The position numbers and the translations under genes are program-made. Below are positions 36,176 to 45,573 of a DNA stretch of 64,000 nt, one piece after another (position 1 is the stretch's first letter; each line of letters opens with the position of its first letter). The stretch is from Rhodopirellula halodulae (GTDB taxonomy: Bacteria > Planctomycetota > Planctomycetia > Pirellulales > Pirellulaceae). Location of the stretch: NCBI RefSeq assembly GCF_020966775.1, contig NZ_JAJKFV010000029.1, forward strand, positions 1,481,001-1,545,000, given 5' to 3'. Under the pieces are notes generated by a model. The model saw nothing but the letters and a program-made list of their open reading frames with translations. It ran no database searches and was not told where the DNA came from.

Positions 36176-37831
36176 ATGAATACAACCACGTTTGTTTCCT
36201 TTCTGTTTTTCACCGGATTGGTGGCGTTTCTGACCTGGTGGAAGACACGCGGGAGCGACGTGGATACGGATGAGGGTTATTTCTTAGCCGGTCGATCGTT
36301 GACCGGCGTCTTCATTGCGGGGTCGTTGTTGCTGACCAATCTCTCCACCGAGCAGTTGGTGGGGCTCAACGGAGACTCCTTCCGCGACGGTTTGTCCGTG
36401 ATGTGTTGGGAGGTGGTGGCGGGCATTTCGCTGGTCGTCCTCGCATTGGTTTTCTTGCCGCGATATCTGAAGTCCGGCATCGCGACGATTCCTCAGTTTC
36501 TCGAAGAACGCTACGGTCGCGGTGTTCGAGCGTTGACCGCTGGCATTTTTATCGTCGCCTACATGCTGATTTTGTTGCCGTTCGTCTTGTTTCTAGGTGC
36601 GAACGGTCTGAACGGGATGCTGTCATTGAACACGCGGTTCGGCGTGTCGGACTACACGATGATCTGGATTCTGCTCGTGTTCATCGCTTCGCTTGGTGGT
36701 GCCTACGCCATCTTCGGTGGTTTGCGAGCCATTGCGGTGTCGGACACCTTTAACGGTGCCGGATTGTTGGTCGGCGGTTTGATGATCACCTACTATTCTC
36801 TGCAGGTCATCGCGGGGGCCGACGGCGGATTTGGAGCAGCCCTGCAAAAAATCCATGAAGCGGACCCGGATGCGTTTCATTCGCTGGGCAAGGCGGATGA
36901 GTCCACTCACTGGCCGACCTTGTTCACCGGAGTCCTGCTGCTGAACTTTTTCTACTGGACGACCAACCAGCAGATCATTCAACGCACGTTCGGAGCGAAG
37001 AACTTGGCCGAAGGACAAAAAGGCGTCCTGTTGGCCGCGTTCTTCAAAATTCTTGCCCCGTTGATTTTGGTGTTGCCTGGCATCGCGGCGGCTTACTTGG
37101 TCATCACCGTCCAAGACACGCAAATGGTGGAGTCGGTCGGAAAGACGGCCGAAGGAGAATGGGATTCGAGTCGCGCTTACGGCTCGTTGGTGGCGCGGGT
37201 GCTTCCGGAATGGTTGTTGGGTTTCTTTGCAGCCGTCGTGATTGGTTCGATCTTGTCGACATTCAATTCAGTGTTGAATTCCGCGGCCACTTTGTTTTCG
37301 CTGGATGTTTACAAGCAATACATCCGGCCGGATGCGACCACGAAGCAAGTTCGTTTCTCGGGGCAGCTTTGCAGTTTCATCGTGGCTGTCTTGGCTGTGA
37401 TCGCCGCTCCGCTGGTCTTTTATGGTCAAGCCGGAGTGTTCAGCTTCTTCCAGGGGCTCAATGGCGTGTACTTCATCCCTCTCGCTTCGGTGATTCTGTT
37501 GGGGTTGTTTCATCGAACCGCAGATGGTCGTTCCGCGATGACGGCGCTCGTCGTGGGGCTCGTGTTGATGGTGATTGGGACGTTCTTCGGCGGAGGAGAC
37601 GACGGATGGCTCAACTCCACTTTCAAAAACGGTTTCCACTACATGGGGGCGGTGTTTCTGTTCTTGGTGCTGCTTCAGTTGGCGATGGTCGCGATGGGAA
37701 TTCGTCGGGATGAGCCTTACCAACAACGCGATGCGAAGTTGGTTGATCTGACGCCCTGGAAGCCCGCACCCTACGTCGGTGGTTTTTTAGTCTTGTTGTG
37801 CTTGGGCGTTTACGCCTTCTTCGCGGTTTAG
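36176..37831 (+). CDS. sodium:solute symporter (SSS family, sugar-type)
   Basis: The 551-residue protein has about 14 hydrophobic segments and SSS-family features: DEGYFLAGRSLTGVFIAGSL, LLTNLSTEQLVGLNG, YLKSGIATIPQFLEERYGR, GGAYAIFGGLRAIAVSDTFN and FAAVVIGSILSTFNSVLNSA, the last being the sodium-site helix with its Ser/Thr residues. The pattern is closest to the sugar transporters of the family (vSGLT-like). It imports a solute with sodium across the cytoplasmic membrane. An exported aldose 1-epimerase gene follows 16 bases later, which supports a sugar such as glucose, galactose or xylose. Confidence 0.92.
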   Translation: MNTTTFVSFLFFTGLVAFLTWWKTRGSDVDTDEGYFLAGRSLTGVFIAGSLLLTNLSTEQLVGLNGDSFRDGLSVMCWEVVAGISLVVLALVFLPRYLKSGIATIPQFLEERYGRGVRALTAGIFIVAYMLILLPFVLFLGANGLNGMLSLNTRFGVSDYTMIWILLVFIASLGGAYAIFGGLRAIAVSDTFNGAGLLVGGLMITYYSLQVIAGADGGFGAALQKIHEADPDAFHSLGKADESTHWPTLFTGVLLLNFFYWTTNQQIIQRTFGAKNLAEGQKGVLLAAFFKILAPLILVLPGIAAAYLVITVQDTQMVESVGKTAEGEWDSSRAYGSLVARVLPEWLLGFFAAVVIGSILSTFNSVLNSAATLFSLDVYKQYIRPDATTKQVRFSGQLCSFIVAVLAVIAAPLVFYGQAGVFSFFQGLNGVYFIPLASVILLGLFHRTADGRSAMTALVVGLVLMVIGTFFGGGDDGWLNSTFKNGFHYMGAVFLFLVLLQLAMVAMGIRRDEPYQQRDAKLVDLTPWKPAPYVGGFLVLLCLGVYAFFAV

Positions 37832-37847
37832 CTTCTTGGAGTTTTTG

Positions 37848-38975
37848 ATGACACGTTCTTTCACTCGTTTTGTCGCCGCGGTCGCTTTGGTCGTGATGTG
37901 TTTTGGCGGTCCATCACACGGGCAGGACCAAATGCAGGTTGAGGACTTCGATACAATTCAGCTTTACACGCTGGAAAACGCATCGGGCGCGAAGGTAAAG
38001 ATCACCAACTACGGCGCAATCGTGACCTCGATTGTTGTGCCCGACCGCGATGGGAACTTGGCGGATGTTGCTCTGGGTTACGACTCCGTGGAAAAGTACA
38101 TCAACGCTGTCGACAAGCCGTACTTTGGTGCGATCGTGGGACGCTACGGAAATCGCATCGCGAAGGGGCAATTTCAGTTGGGCGGCGAAACGTATTCGTT
38201 GGCAACCAACAACGGGCCCAACCATTTGCATGGTGGAGTGATTGGATTTGACAAGGTTGTCTGGGAGGCAACGCCAGTCATGGTCGATGGCCATCCGGCC
38301 CTGAAACTCGCTTACCTCGCCAAAGACGGAGAGGAGGGTTATCCCGGAAATCTAAACGTCGAGGTGACCTATCAATGGACGGACGCCAATGAATTGATCG
38401 TGCGATACGAAGCCACCACCGACAAAGCGACTCCCGTCAACCTGACCCAGCACACCTATTTCAATCTTGCCGGTGAAGGCAGCGGTGACATTCTGGATCA
38501 TCAGTTGATGTTGAATGCATCGAAATTCACACCGGTGGACGAAACGCTCATTCCGACCGGCGAGTTGCGTCCGGTCGAAGGCACCCCGTTTGACTTTCGA
38601 TCCGCGAAAGCCATCGGAAAGGACATTGCGGTTGAGAACGAGCAACTGAAGTACGGTTTGGGCTACGACCACAACTTCGTCTTGGAACAACCGGACGAAA
38701 ACAAAATGGTCGTTGCTGCTCGGGTTTTCGAACCGACGACGGGACGGACGCTTGAGATTCGAACGACCGAGCCGGGCATTCAGTTCTACTGTGGCAACTT
38801 TTTGGATGGACGATTGATCGGAAAGTCAGGCCGTCCTTACGTGCATCGCGGTGGATTTTGCCTGGAGACCCAGCACTTCCCCGACAGTCCCAACCAACCG
38901 TCGTTTCCATCCGCGATCTTAGAGGCGGATGAGAAGTACGACACGACGACAGTGTTTCAGTTTGGAGCGAAGTGA
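37848..38975 (+). CDS. galM: exported aldose 1-epimerase (mutarotase)
   Basis: The 375-residue enzyme interconverts the alpha and beta anomers of aldoses. It starts with a signal peptide (VAAVALVVMCFGGPSHGQ), so it acts outside the cytoplasm. Family segments are ITNYGAIVTSIVVPDRDG, PYFGAIVGRYGNRIAKGQF, NNGPNHLHGGVIGFDKVVWE with a catalytic-region His, LTQHTYFNLAGEGSGDILDH with the second His, GYDHNFVLE, and RTTEPGIQFYCGNF followed by the C-terminal FCLETQHFPDSPNQPSFPSA with the catalytic Glu. It lies 16 bases after the symporter gene with GGAG as ribosome-binding site, so the pair should import and equilibrate one sugar. Confidence 0.94.
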   Translation: MTRSFTRFVAAVALVVMCFGGPSHGQDQMQVEDFDTIQLYTLENASGAKVKITNYGAIVTSIVVPDRDGNLADVALGYDSVEKYINAVDKPYFGAIVGRYGNRIAKGQFQLGGETYSLATNNGPNHLHGGVIGFDKVVWEATPVMVDGHPALKLAYLAKDGEEGYPGNLNVEVTYQWTDANELIVRYEATTDKATPVNLTQHTYFNLAGEGSGDILDHQLMLNASKFTPVDETLIPTGELRPVEGTPFDFRSAKAIGKDIAVENEQLKYGLGYDHNFVLEQPDENKMVVAARVFEPTTGRTLEIRTTEPGIQFYCGNFLDGRLIGKSGRPYVHRGGFCLETQHFPDSPNQPSFPSAILEADEKYDTTTVFQFGAK

Positions 38976-39002
38976 CTCGTTGCACTTCCAGACGAATTGA
39001 TT

Positions 39003-39042
39003 GAACGCTCTGTGCAAGTTTTGTGCGGAGCGTTTCTTTTTT
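39003..39042 (+). terminator. intrinsic terminator after galM
   Basis: AACGCTC (39004-39010) pairs with GAGCGTT (39028-39034) around a 17-base loop that can pair further, followed directly by T-rich sequence (TTTCTTTTTT). It is about 30 bases after the galM stop. Confidence 0.85.
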
Positions 39043-39127
39043 GCGTTTGAGGTGAGTCGGGGTGGGTGAACCCAATGGTCATCCCGATGTGAATCGTTTT
39101 TAACTGATGCAGATCTCATGAAGAGCG

Positions 39128-39526
39128 ATGGTCCGATTGTGCCATCGATTCAAAAATGCAATGATTCTGGCGGCCATTGCGCATGACTTCCTCCCTTCAG
39201 GTACCGCCTTGACTGCTCAAAGCTATCAACGAAACGATTGGGTGATCTATCGGAAGCAGAAGAGCAGTGTCTCTCCTGGTCCGCGAGCCTCGGATGTGCA
39301 CGCCGCCGGGAAAGGCAACACCTATCGTTACGTTGTCGAAAAGTACTGGGTGGTGGAAGAGGTTGCTTCGGACAACAAGCTGAAGCTGTGTACTCGCCGC
39401 GGGAAGCGACATTTGGTCGACGCGGATGATCCGTCGTTGAGGAAAGCGCGTTGGTGGGAGCGAATGCTTTACCGGGGGCGTTTCGAGGCGATCGATTTGA
39501 GTTCGCCAGTCGCTCAGGAAGATTGA
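39128..39526 (+). CDS. small conserved-looking protein, function unknown
   Basis: The 132-residue product has a compact, evenly mixed composition: QRNDWVIYRKQKSSVSPGPR, then VEKYWVVEEVASDNKLKLCT, RRGKRHLVDADDPSLRKARW and WERMLYRGRF. The part from about residue 30 reads as a small beta-rich domain and seems a real protein; the first 30 residues may not be translated. I recognise no family with certainty. It is convergent with the acyltransferase gene and preceded by the galM terminator. Confidence 0.65.
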   Translation: MVRLCHRFKNAMILAAIAHDFLPSGTALTAQSYQRNDWVIYRKQKSSVSPGPRASDVHAAGKGNTYRYVVEKYWVVEEVASDNKLKLCTRRGKRHLVDADDPSLRKARWWERMLYRGRFEAIDLSSPVAQED

Positions 39527-39531
39527 GCGGT

Positions 39532-39583
39532 CGTTCTGCAGAACGTTGACGTTTGCAATCGTTGTTGTCCGGTGGAACCGGAC
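39532..39583. terminator. two inverted repeats between convergent genes
   Basis: CGTTCTGCAGAACG (39532-39545) is a perfect palindrome, and GTCCGGT/ACCGGAC (39567-39583) is a 7-base stem with a GGA loop. Neither is followed by a T-tract, so if they terminate transcription they would need another factor. They lie just after the small protein's stop and just before the acyltransferase's stop. Confidence 0.35.
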
Positions 39584-39589
39584 CTACGG

Positions 39590-41896
39590 TCAGCATTTCG
39601 CGAGCGTGAGTTCTTGGGCCAAGTCTTTGGAACCCTTCAAATCGAGCTTGCCGGTACCGAGAAGCGGAATTTGTTCCACTTCGTAAAAGCTGTCGGCCGA
39701 TGGAATGAAGAGATTCGGCAAACCGGCTTCCTTCAAACCTTCGCGAAGTGTTTCGGGGGTTTGCTCGGTTGGCAGATGCAACACGATGATGCGTTCGCCT
39801 TTGCGTTCACAAGGCACAGCGGTCACGCAGACTCGAAGTTGATCATCGTCATCACCTTCACTGAGCAATTTGCCCAGTTCTTCCTCAATGCGAACGTGCG
39901 GTACCATCTCGCCACCGATCTTTGAGAATCGGCTGAGGCGACCGGTGATATGCAAGAATCCATTATCATCAATGTGAGCGATGTCCCCGGTGCTATACCA
40001 TCCGTCGATCACTGCTTCGCGAGTTTGTTCTTCGCGGTTTGCATAGCCGCGCATCACGTTGGGACCGGTGACGAGCAACATGCCGTCCTCGCCCGCTTGA
40101 AGTTCCGTGCCGTCATCCGGCGACACGATCTTGGCGGAGATGCCTGGTAGCGGTCGACCGACGCTGCCTTCCATTCGATCGGGTTGATGCTTGGCAGCGG
40201 AACGCGAGGGAGGAATGTTCACGCTGACCAAGGGACTCATCTCCGTGGTTCCGTAGCCTTCCACCGGGCGGACACCAAAACGTTTTTCGAAGGCATCGAA
40301 AAGGTCCGCGGGCATTTTTTCGGCACCCACCACCGCGACATCCAGGGTTTTGAATTGTTCAGGCGTGATGCGGCGCAAGTAGCCTCGCATGAACGTCGGT
40401 GTTCCCAGCAACACGGTGGCTTTGTACTTCTCAGCCAGCTTGCCAATCTGTTTGGAATCCAGCGGGTTGAAGTGATAGACACCCGCGGGCCCGAGAGTCT
40501 GTGCAGCCCACAAAGTGACCGAGTAACCGAAGGAATGAAAGAATGGCAGGATGCCAATCACAACGTCTTCTGAGTTGAGGCGTATGGCTCGGTTCACCGC
40601 GTCGACATTGTGACTGACGTTGGCGTTGGAAAGCTGCACGCCTTTGGGCATGCCGGTGGAACCGCTGGTGAAGATGACTGTCAGCAGGTCATCGCTCTTG
40701 ACTTTGTGAAGCCCGAGCATCCATTCCAAAATGGATTTGGGGACAACCGTTGCTTGTAAAAAGGCGATTACCTTATCCGCCAAGCTGACTTTTTCTTTGA
40801 GCTTATCGAGAGAAACGACTTCCGCATCCAATTCAATGTCCAGTTTCTCCATGAAGCGATCGCTGGTCAGCACGTGCTGAATGCCGAGATCATTGATGCA
40901 GTGATTCATCACGTCGCTGCTGACCGTGTAGTTCAGGTTGGCACTCACGCGGCGATCAGCGGCCAGAGCAACATTGACCGCGACCGCACCGACGCTGGGT
41001 GGAAGCAAAACGCCGACAAATTGTTCTTCGTTCGAGAACACTTCACGACGCAAGCACCGACGCAACGCGAGCGTTCGGATCAAGAGTGTACGTCCGGAAG
41101 CTTCCGTTCCCAGCGTGTCCGCGGCTTGCAAACGTCCGCCACGCCGGCGCCAAGCACGCAGGACTTGGCGTGCCAAGACTGGAAATTCGCGGCGGTGATC
41201 GATCTGAGCTTTTGAGCCGAGAGCTTGCACACGACAGCGAACGGTGGAGATCGGCGTGTCGACTGGCAAAGGTTCACCGACATACAAGGTAATGGTGCGG
41301 CGAAATTTGTTCGGCCATTTCCAGAAGTATTTGCCGCCGGAGAAACTGAAAACGCTTCCCCACATGCCCTCCAAGTGAACCGGCAAAATTTTTGCGTCGG
41401 TGTTTTTCAGCATCTTGCCCATGCCGGGGCGGAAGGCTTGCAACTGACCGGTTCGCGTGATGGTGCCTTCGGGGAATAGCCCAATCACGTCGCCGTTGTT
41501 CAGTCCTTCGCGAGCGTCCCGAATGGCTCGGCCAATCGATTTGGGGCCGCCCATCATGAAGATGGTGTCGAAGGCTCTGCCCAGGTAGCCAACGATCTTG
41601 CTGGTGAAATTGCCACCATCGACCACGAAGCGAACGTTTCGTGGCAGGGCCCAAAGGATCAAGATTCCATCGATCCAAGACACGTGATTGCTGACCAACA
41701 GACAGCCACCTTCCGCGGGAAGGTTCTCCAATCCGACAACACGTTTGCGATACAGTATTGCCAGAACCGGCCGAAATAGACCGCGAACGAAAAGTCGTGG
41801 AGCGAAGACCGCCAAGCCAATCGCGACTGTCAGAAGAGCGACGAGGACCAGAAGAATGATTTGAAATGTGTTCACCGTTTGCGGCTCCGCCCACAC
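39590..41896 (-). CDS. aas: acyltransferase / acyl-ACP synthetase fusion (Aas-like)
   Basis: The 768-residue protein has an N-terminal membrane helix (ILLVLVALLTVAIGLAVFA), a PlsC-type acyltransferase domain with NHVSWID (the HX4D motif, His71 to Asp76), GLFPEGT and a further block to about residue 230, and then an AMP-forming ligase domain. The ligase has TVIFTSGSTGMPKG, ILPFFHSFGYSVTLW, VEGYGTTEMSPLVSVN, WYSTGDIAHIDDNG and ITGRLSRFSKIGGEMV, with a conserved Lys near the end in TGKLDLKG. The order matches Aas, which reactivates fatty acids to acyl-ACP and reacylates lysophospholipid. GTG at 41896 or 41875 could start it. Confidence 0.9.
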   Translation of the reverse strand: MWAEPQTVNTFQIILLVLVALLTVAIGLAVFAPRLFVRGLFRPVLAILYRKRVVGLENLPAEGGCLLVSNHVSWIDGILILWALPRNVRFVVDGGNFTSKIVGYLGRAFDTIFMMGGPKSIGRAIRDAREGLNNGDVIGLFPEGTITRTGQLQAFRPGMGKMLKNTDAKILPVHLEGMWGSVFSFSGGKYFWKWPNKFRRTITLYVGEPLPVDTPISTVRCRVQALGSKAQIDHRREFPVLARQVLRAWRRRGGRLQAADTLGTEASGRTLLIRTLALRRCLRREVFSNEEQFVGVLLPPSVGAVAVNVALAADRRVSANLNYTVSSDVMNHCINDLGIQHVLTSDRFMEKLDIELDAEVVSLDKLKEKVSLADKVIAFLQATVVPKSILEWMLGLHKVKSDDLLTVIFTSGSTGMPKGVQLSNANVSHNVDAVNRAIRLNSEDVVIGILPFFHSFGYSVTLWAAQTLGPAGVYHFNPLDSKQIGKLAEKYKATVLLGTPTFMRGYLRRITPEQFKTLDVAVVGAEKMPADLFDAFEKRFGVRPVEGYGTTEMSPLVSVNIPPSRSAAKHQPDRMEGSVGRPLPGISAKIVSPDDGTELQAGEDGMLLVTGPNVMRGYANREEQTREAVIDGWYSTGDIAHIDDNGFLHITGRLSRFSKIGGEMVPHVRIEEELGKLLSEGDDDDQLRVCVTAVPCERKGERIIVLHLPTEQTPETLREGLKEAGLPNLFIPSADSFYEVEQIPLLGTGKLDLKGSKDLAQELTLAKC

Positions 41897-42173
41897 TAGT
41901 TCTTAAACGCAATTTCACATGGGACGTCGCAAATGCCGGCCGACCCAACGCATGATGATACGGTTTAGAGCCCAGCAACGAGAGAGTGACTCGCGGAAAA
42001 TGAACGTTGCTGCCAAGAAGTCGCGGAAAAGTTACCATGCAACGTTCCCGTCGCCGCGATGAAGCATGGTTTGCGAATTCGTGGCTATCCCCACCGGATC
42101 AACCGCTCACATCTGTCTCGCGGTGAATCCCACGTGAATGAATTGGATCGGTCTGCAACAAGAAGGAGATGCA

Positions 42174-42884
42174 ATGAATCAGCCCAATGACGAAAACGAA
42201 TCCGCCTCCCCACAGCCTTTGTCGGCCATCGCGCGAAGGTGTTTGGGTGTGTTGGTCGAAAAGGCGAAAACCACTCCGGACGGTTATCCGTTGTCACTGG
42301 CGGGATTGATTACCGGCTGCAACCAAAAATCGAATCGTTCGCCGCAGATGCAGGTGGATGAATCCGACGCGCTGTCCGCGATCGATGAGTTGCGGTCGGC
42401 GGGAGCAGCACGCGAAGTTCAGGGCAACGGCCGGGTCACCAAGTATCGACACGCTGCGTACGAGTGGCTTGGGGTGGACAGTCCCGGCGCGGCGATCATG
42501 ACCGAATTGATGTTGAGGGGACCTCAAACGGCGGGCGAATTGCGTTCGCGGGCATCGCGCATGCACAAGTTCGATGATTTGGAGACGCTGAAGACAGAGC
42601 TGGACGAGTTGATCGAAAAGGGATTGGTTGAATCGTTGACGCCGCCCGGTCGCGGTCAAACCTTTGCCCACTGTTTGTACACGCCACAGGAACGGTTGTA
42701 CTTGGTGGACAAAATTCAAAAGCAGGATGCGGCGAGCACCGGTTCCAGCCCCGCGAGTTCGTCCGAAACACCCAAGGCCAAGGCGGCCAACGATGACCGC
42801 ATCGAAAAGATCCAAGATCGATTGGATTCCGTGACCGCGAAGCTCGAGGCGTTGGAAAAGCGGTTGGAGTTTTTGGAGTCCTGA
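42174..42884 (+). CDS. YceH family protein (DUF480)
   Basis: The 236-residue protein contains two winged-helix-like units and the YceH signature: CLGVLVEKAKTTPDGYPLSL followed by AGLITGCNQKSNRSPQM, and VMTELMLRG-like IMTELMLRGPQTAGELRSRA. A coiled coil of about 30 residues (RIEKIQDRLDSVTAKLEALE) ends it. A perfect AAGGAG lies 6 bases before the ATG at 42174, which decides the start over the upstream codon at 42138. The function of YceH is not established. It is convergent with the SHD1 gene. Confidence 0.93.
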   Translation: MNQPNDENESASPQPLSAIARRCLGVLVEKAKTTPDGYPLSLAGLITGCNQKSNRSPQMQVDESDALSAIDELRSAGAAREVQGNGRVTKYRHAAYEWLGVDSPGAAIMTELMLRGPQTAGELRSRASRMHKFDDLETLKTELDELIEKGLVESLTPPGRGQTFAHCLYTPQERLYLVDKIQKQDAASTGSSPASSSETPKAKAANDDRIEKIQDRLDSVTAKLEALEKRLEFLES

Positions 42885-42914
42885 CGAACGAGTCGGCTCG
42901 GTTGACGTCCTTCG

Positions 42915-44291
42915 CTATTCGAATGGGTTCTCTTCGATCTCCGTTTCCTGCCATTCTCGGACAAATTCGCGATCTTTGACGCTGAGTTTGTCCAGCGGGA
43001 CCGAAAGTTCTTTTCCGTCTTCGCGAAGCAATTGAACCTTGCCGTCTTCGACTCCGACCATTTTGGCACGGACCGAGAATTGTCCTTTGGCACTGGTCCA
43101 AGTGCGTTCGGCGACGGCAATGCTTTTTGCCGGGCGTTCCGGCGTTGAGGCTGTTGGCTTTTCTCGAACGGAAGGCGTGCTGGTTGGGACGAACGCTTTC
43201 GTGCGAGCCGTCAGCACGACGCTGGCGCCGGCGGGACGCATGAACAAGTGAAGTTCGTTGCCAATCGTTTTCGCGAAAGGATGATCCAGCCGGTAACTGC
43301 GACTTCGCCAGCGATTGAACAAATCATCGGCCTCACGAAAATCCTGTGGGAATTCGGCTCTTCGTCCGGTGAGTGATTGAACAGTGCCCTTGAGTGCGTG
43401 AGCGGTGATCATGTCCCCGTTCAATGCGTAGACCAGTTTCTGAGACACATCGGGAATGACCAGCTCGCCAAGTTCATCGCCGATCGGCATCAGCGGGGTT
43501 CCACCGAACACTATGTTCCCGCCCATCCAGTAGCCGCCCGCATTGACCTGGTAAATGAAAGGAGTACTCGACGTGCCACCACCAAACAGCTTGCGGGCGT
43601 TGCGACCCGCTTGAAGCAGATTCTGGCCGCTATACACGGAGATGCCTCCGCCGGGACTCAAGTTGAACGACTGCTGCGTGAGCAGAAACTGGCCGTCATG
43701 GCTGGCTGTGACCAAAGAGGCTTCCAGGAACTGCTGGAACGCGCCACTGTTCAGGTTCACAACGTAATTGACCGTGTCTTGATAGGATGCTGAACCGCCT
43801 TCTCCGTGACAGGTGACAAAGACGAAGTCCCGAAATGCCTTTCCGCGAGGGGCGGACATGTACTTGATGCCCTTCTTGGGTAGCGGAATGACTTTCGTCG
43901 CGTTCCACTCAGCCCCTCGCCTCACGAAGACGTGAATGTTGCCCGCCACTTCATTCGCCACCGCAACCGTGTTGCCGCGAGCCAGCACCGATCGCGGCGA
44001 CGGGGTGTCGATCGTGGATTCAACCTGTCCGGCCGCAACGTCATACACCGAAACCATGTTGTCGCCGGTGTGTGACAGATACAACCAGTCACCCTCGTCC
44101 GACATCTCCATCAGAGAAACCGGGTAATCGACGTTCAGTGGAACAAATCTGACCGTTTCGTCCGAGAGAACCGTTTGTTGGCAGAATCCTTGCGTGGCAC
44201 AAACAAGCAAGAACGTCGCGGTCAATAAGATTGTTTTCAGCACAGCTAGCCGAGTCGAGTGGGATGGGGGCGGTCGTGAGCCAAGTCCCAT
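42915..44291 (-). CDS. exported beta-propeller-like protein with C-terminal SHD1 domain
   Basis: The 458-residue protein has a signal peptide (ILLTATFLLVCATQGFCQQ) and a WD/YVTN-like region, seen as repeated short strands: DWLYLSHTGDNMVSVYDVAA, ARGNTVAVANEVAGNIHVF and GQFLLTQQSFN. A Pro/Thr/Ser linker follows, then an SLA1-homology 1 domain at the C-terminus (TWTSAKGQFSVRAKMVGVED then GKVQLLREDGKELSVPLDKL and SVKDREFV). SHD1 domains on exported proteins are common in planctomycetes and rare elsewhere in bacteria. The role is unknown. The ATG at 44291 is favoured over 44354. Confidence 0.83.
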   Translation of the reverse strand: MGLGSRPPPSHSTRLAVLKTILLTATFLLVCATQGFCQQTVLSDETVRFVPLNVDYPVSLMEMSDEGDWLYLSHTGDNMVSVYDVAAGQVESTIDTPSPRSVLARGNTVAVANEVAGNIHVFVRRGAEWNATKVIPLPKKGIKYMSAPRGKAFRDFVFVTCHGEGGSASYQDTVNYVVNLNSGAFQQFLEASLVTASHDGQFLLTQQSFNLSPGGGISVYSGQNLLQAGRNARKLFGGGTSSTPFIYQVNAGGYWMGGNIVFGGTPLMPIGDELGELVIPDVSQKLVYALNGDMITAHALKGTVQSLTGRRAEFPQDFREADDLFNRWRSRSYRLDHPFAKTIGNELHLFMRPAGASVVLTARTKAFVPTSTPSVREKPTASTPERPAKSIAVAERTWTSAKGQFSVRAKMVGVEDGKVQLLREDGKELSVPLDKLSVKDREFVREWQETEIEENPFE

Positions 44292-44429
44292 CTGCGTCAC
44301 GCGGGCCGGAACACGAAGCCAATAGCAAGCTTCCACGAACCACATGCTGCTCACTGCGACGCGTCACACCGGATGAGAAGACTCCAGAGGGGACGCGATA
44401 GTGTAATTCGATTCGACGAGCGGCGTGAA

Positions 44430-44786
44430 TCAAGCCGCGCGGCGAAGTGGTGTCGGCGACTCGGTTTGCGTGCCGGTTTGCGAGTCGGAATGCGAAGTTT
44501 GGAACTGAGCCTCCATGTCCGACGATGACAGCGTCGCGACGACGGAACCTTCGGCATTTTGGATCTTCAGTTCGTCTTCTTCGGTGAACCAAATCGCGGA
44601 GGCGTTTTCGGTTCGGAATCGGCGTCCTCGATAAAATCCGTCGCAGATGAAGACGGATTCGCTCCACGGTGCCGCATCCGTTTCGGGGCGAATTTGGATC
44701 GTTTCACGGATTTCCGTGTCGTTTTCCTGTTTCAACCACGCTTGAAAGCAGTGGCGAGCCCGAGCCAATTTTTGCGAAGGCGTCAT
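44430..44786 (-). CDS. small planctomycete-type protein, function unknown
   Basis: The 118-residue product begins MTPSQKLARARHCFQAWLKQ and includes SVFICDGFYRGRRFRTENAS and AIWFTEEDELKIQNAEGSVV, then a Ser/Thr/Gln-rich tail. The mixed composition and stop-free core look like a real gene. I know no family. It is divergent from hpt, with about 250 bases between that hold both promoters. Confidence 0.65.
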   Translation of the reverse strand: MTPSQKLARARHCFQAWLKQENDTEIRETIQIRPETDAAPWSESVFICDGFYRGRRFRTENASAIWFTEEDELKIQNAEGSVVATLSSSDMEAQFQTSHSDSQTGTQTESPTPLRRAA

Positions 44787-45037
44787 GTGTCTATTCGATC
44801 CACCGTTGATAAGGCAAAATGGGCGGCCGACGAAGACAGCCCAATCCATTCATTCGGACCTTCCCGGTCCAATCATCGGTGGAGGTTCCCGTCGCCTCAT
44901 GGGCAACTCGATCGGCAAATACGACCGGGTTTGCCTATCTTTCGGTTTGGGGCTTCGTTGTGATCGGTGGGCATTCTCGTGTGCTTACCCTTTTGGCAAC
45001 ATTCGATTTCTCCCTCTCATTGATTCATTGACCCGCC

Positions 45038-45571
45038 ATGCGAACGCTGATTGACGAATCCCAGCTCGATGACGGAGTTTCAAAGCTCGCCCACGAAATC
45101 GATTCTCACTACGGAGAAAAACCGATCACGGTGGTCGCGGTCATGACCGGATCCCTAGTGCTCTTCGCCGACCTGATTCGACGGTTGTCGATGCCTCAGC
45201 GAGTCGGTGTGATTCACGCGTCGAGCTACCGAGGCGGGACGCAGGCCGGCAAATTGGAAATCGATTCGAAGATGCTGATTGATGTTCAGCAGCGCGACGT
45301 GTTGTTGGTCGACGACATCTACGACACGGGGGCAACGCTGACCAAATTGAGCGAAGCGATCACGGAGATGGGGGCGTCCAGCGTTTCGACAGCGGTCTTG
45401 TTGCGAAAGCAGCGTCCTGAGCAAATCGGACCAAGACCGGATTTTGTCGCGTTTGAAATTCCGGATGAATTTGTGGTGGGTTACGGTTTGGACTACCTCG
45501 ATATGTATCGCAATCTGCCATTCATCGGTGTCTTGGAACCAGATGAGATTGAAGCGACTGCACGCCAGTGA
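45038..45571 (+). CDS. hpt: hypoxanthine phosphoribosyltransferase
   Basis: The 177-residue length and motifs fit the enzyme that attaches phosphoribose to hypoxanthine and guanine in purine salvage. The PRPP-binding signature VLLVDDIYDTGATLTKL is complete, with SYRGGTQAGKLEID before it and VLLRKQRPEQIGPRPDFVAF followed by FVVGYGLDYLDMYRNLPFIG at the end. The glycosyltransferase genes follow at once: the next start codon is 2 bases after the stop (or overlaps it if GTG is used), so all three are probably one transcript. Confidence 0.95.
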   Translation: MRTLIDESQLDDGVSKLAHEIDSHYGEKPITVVAVMTGSLVLFADLIRRLSMPQRVGVIHASSYRGGTQAGKLEIDSKMLIDVQQRDVLLVDDIYDTGATLTKLSEAITEMGASSVSTAVLLRKQRPEQIGPRPDFVAFEIPDEFVVGYGLDYLDMYRNLPFIGVLEPDEIEATARQ

Positions 45572-45573
45572 CC

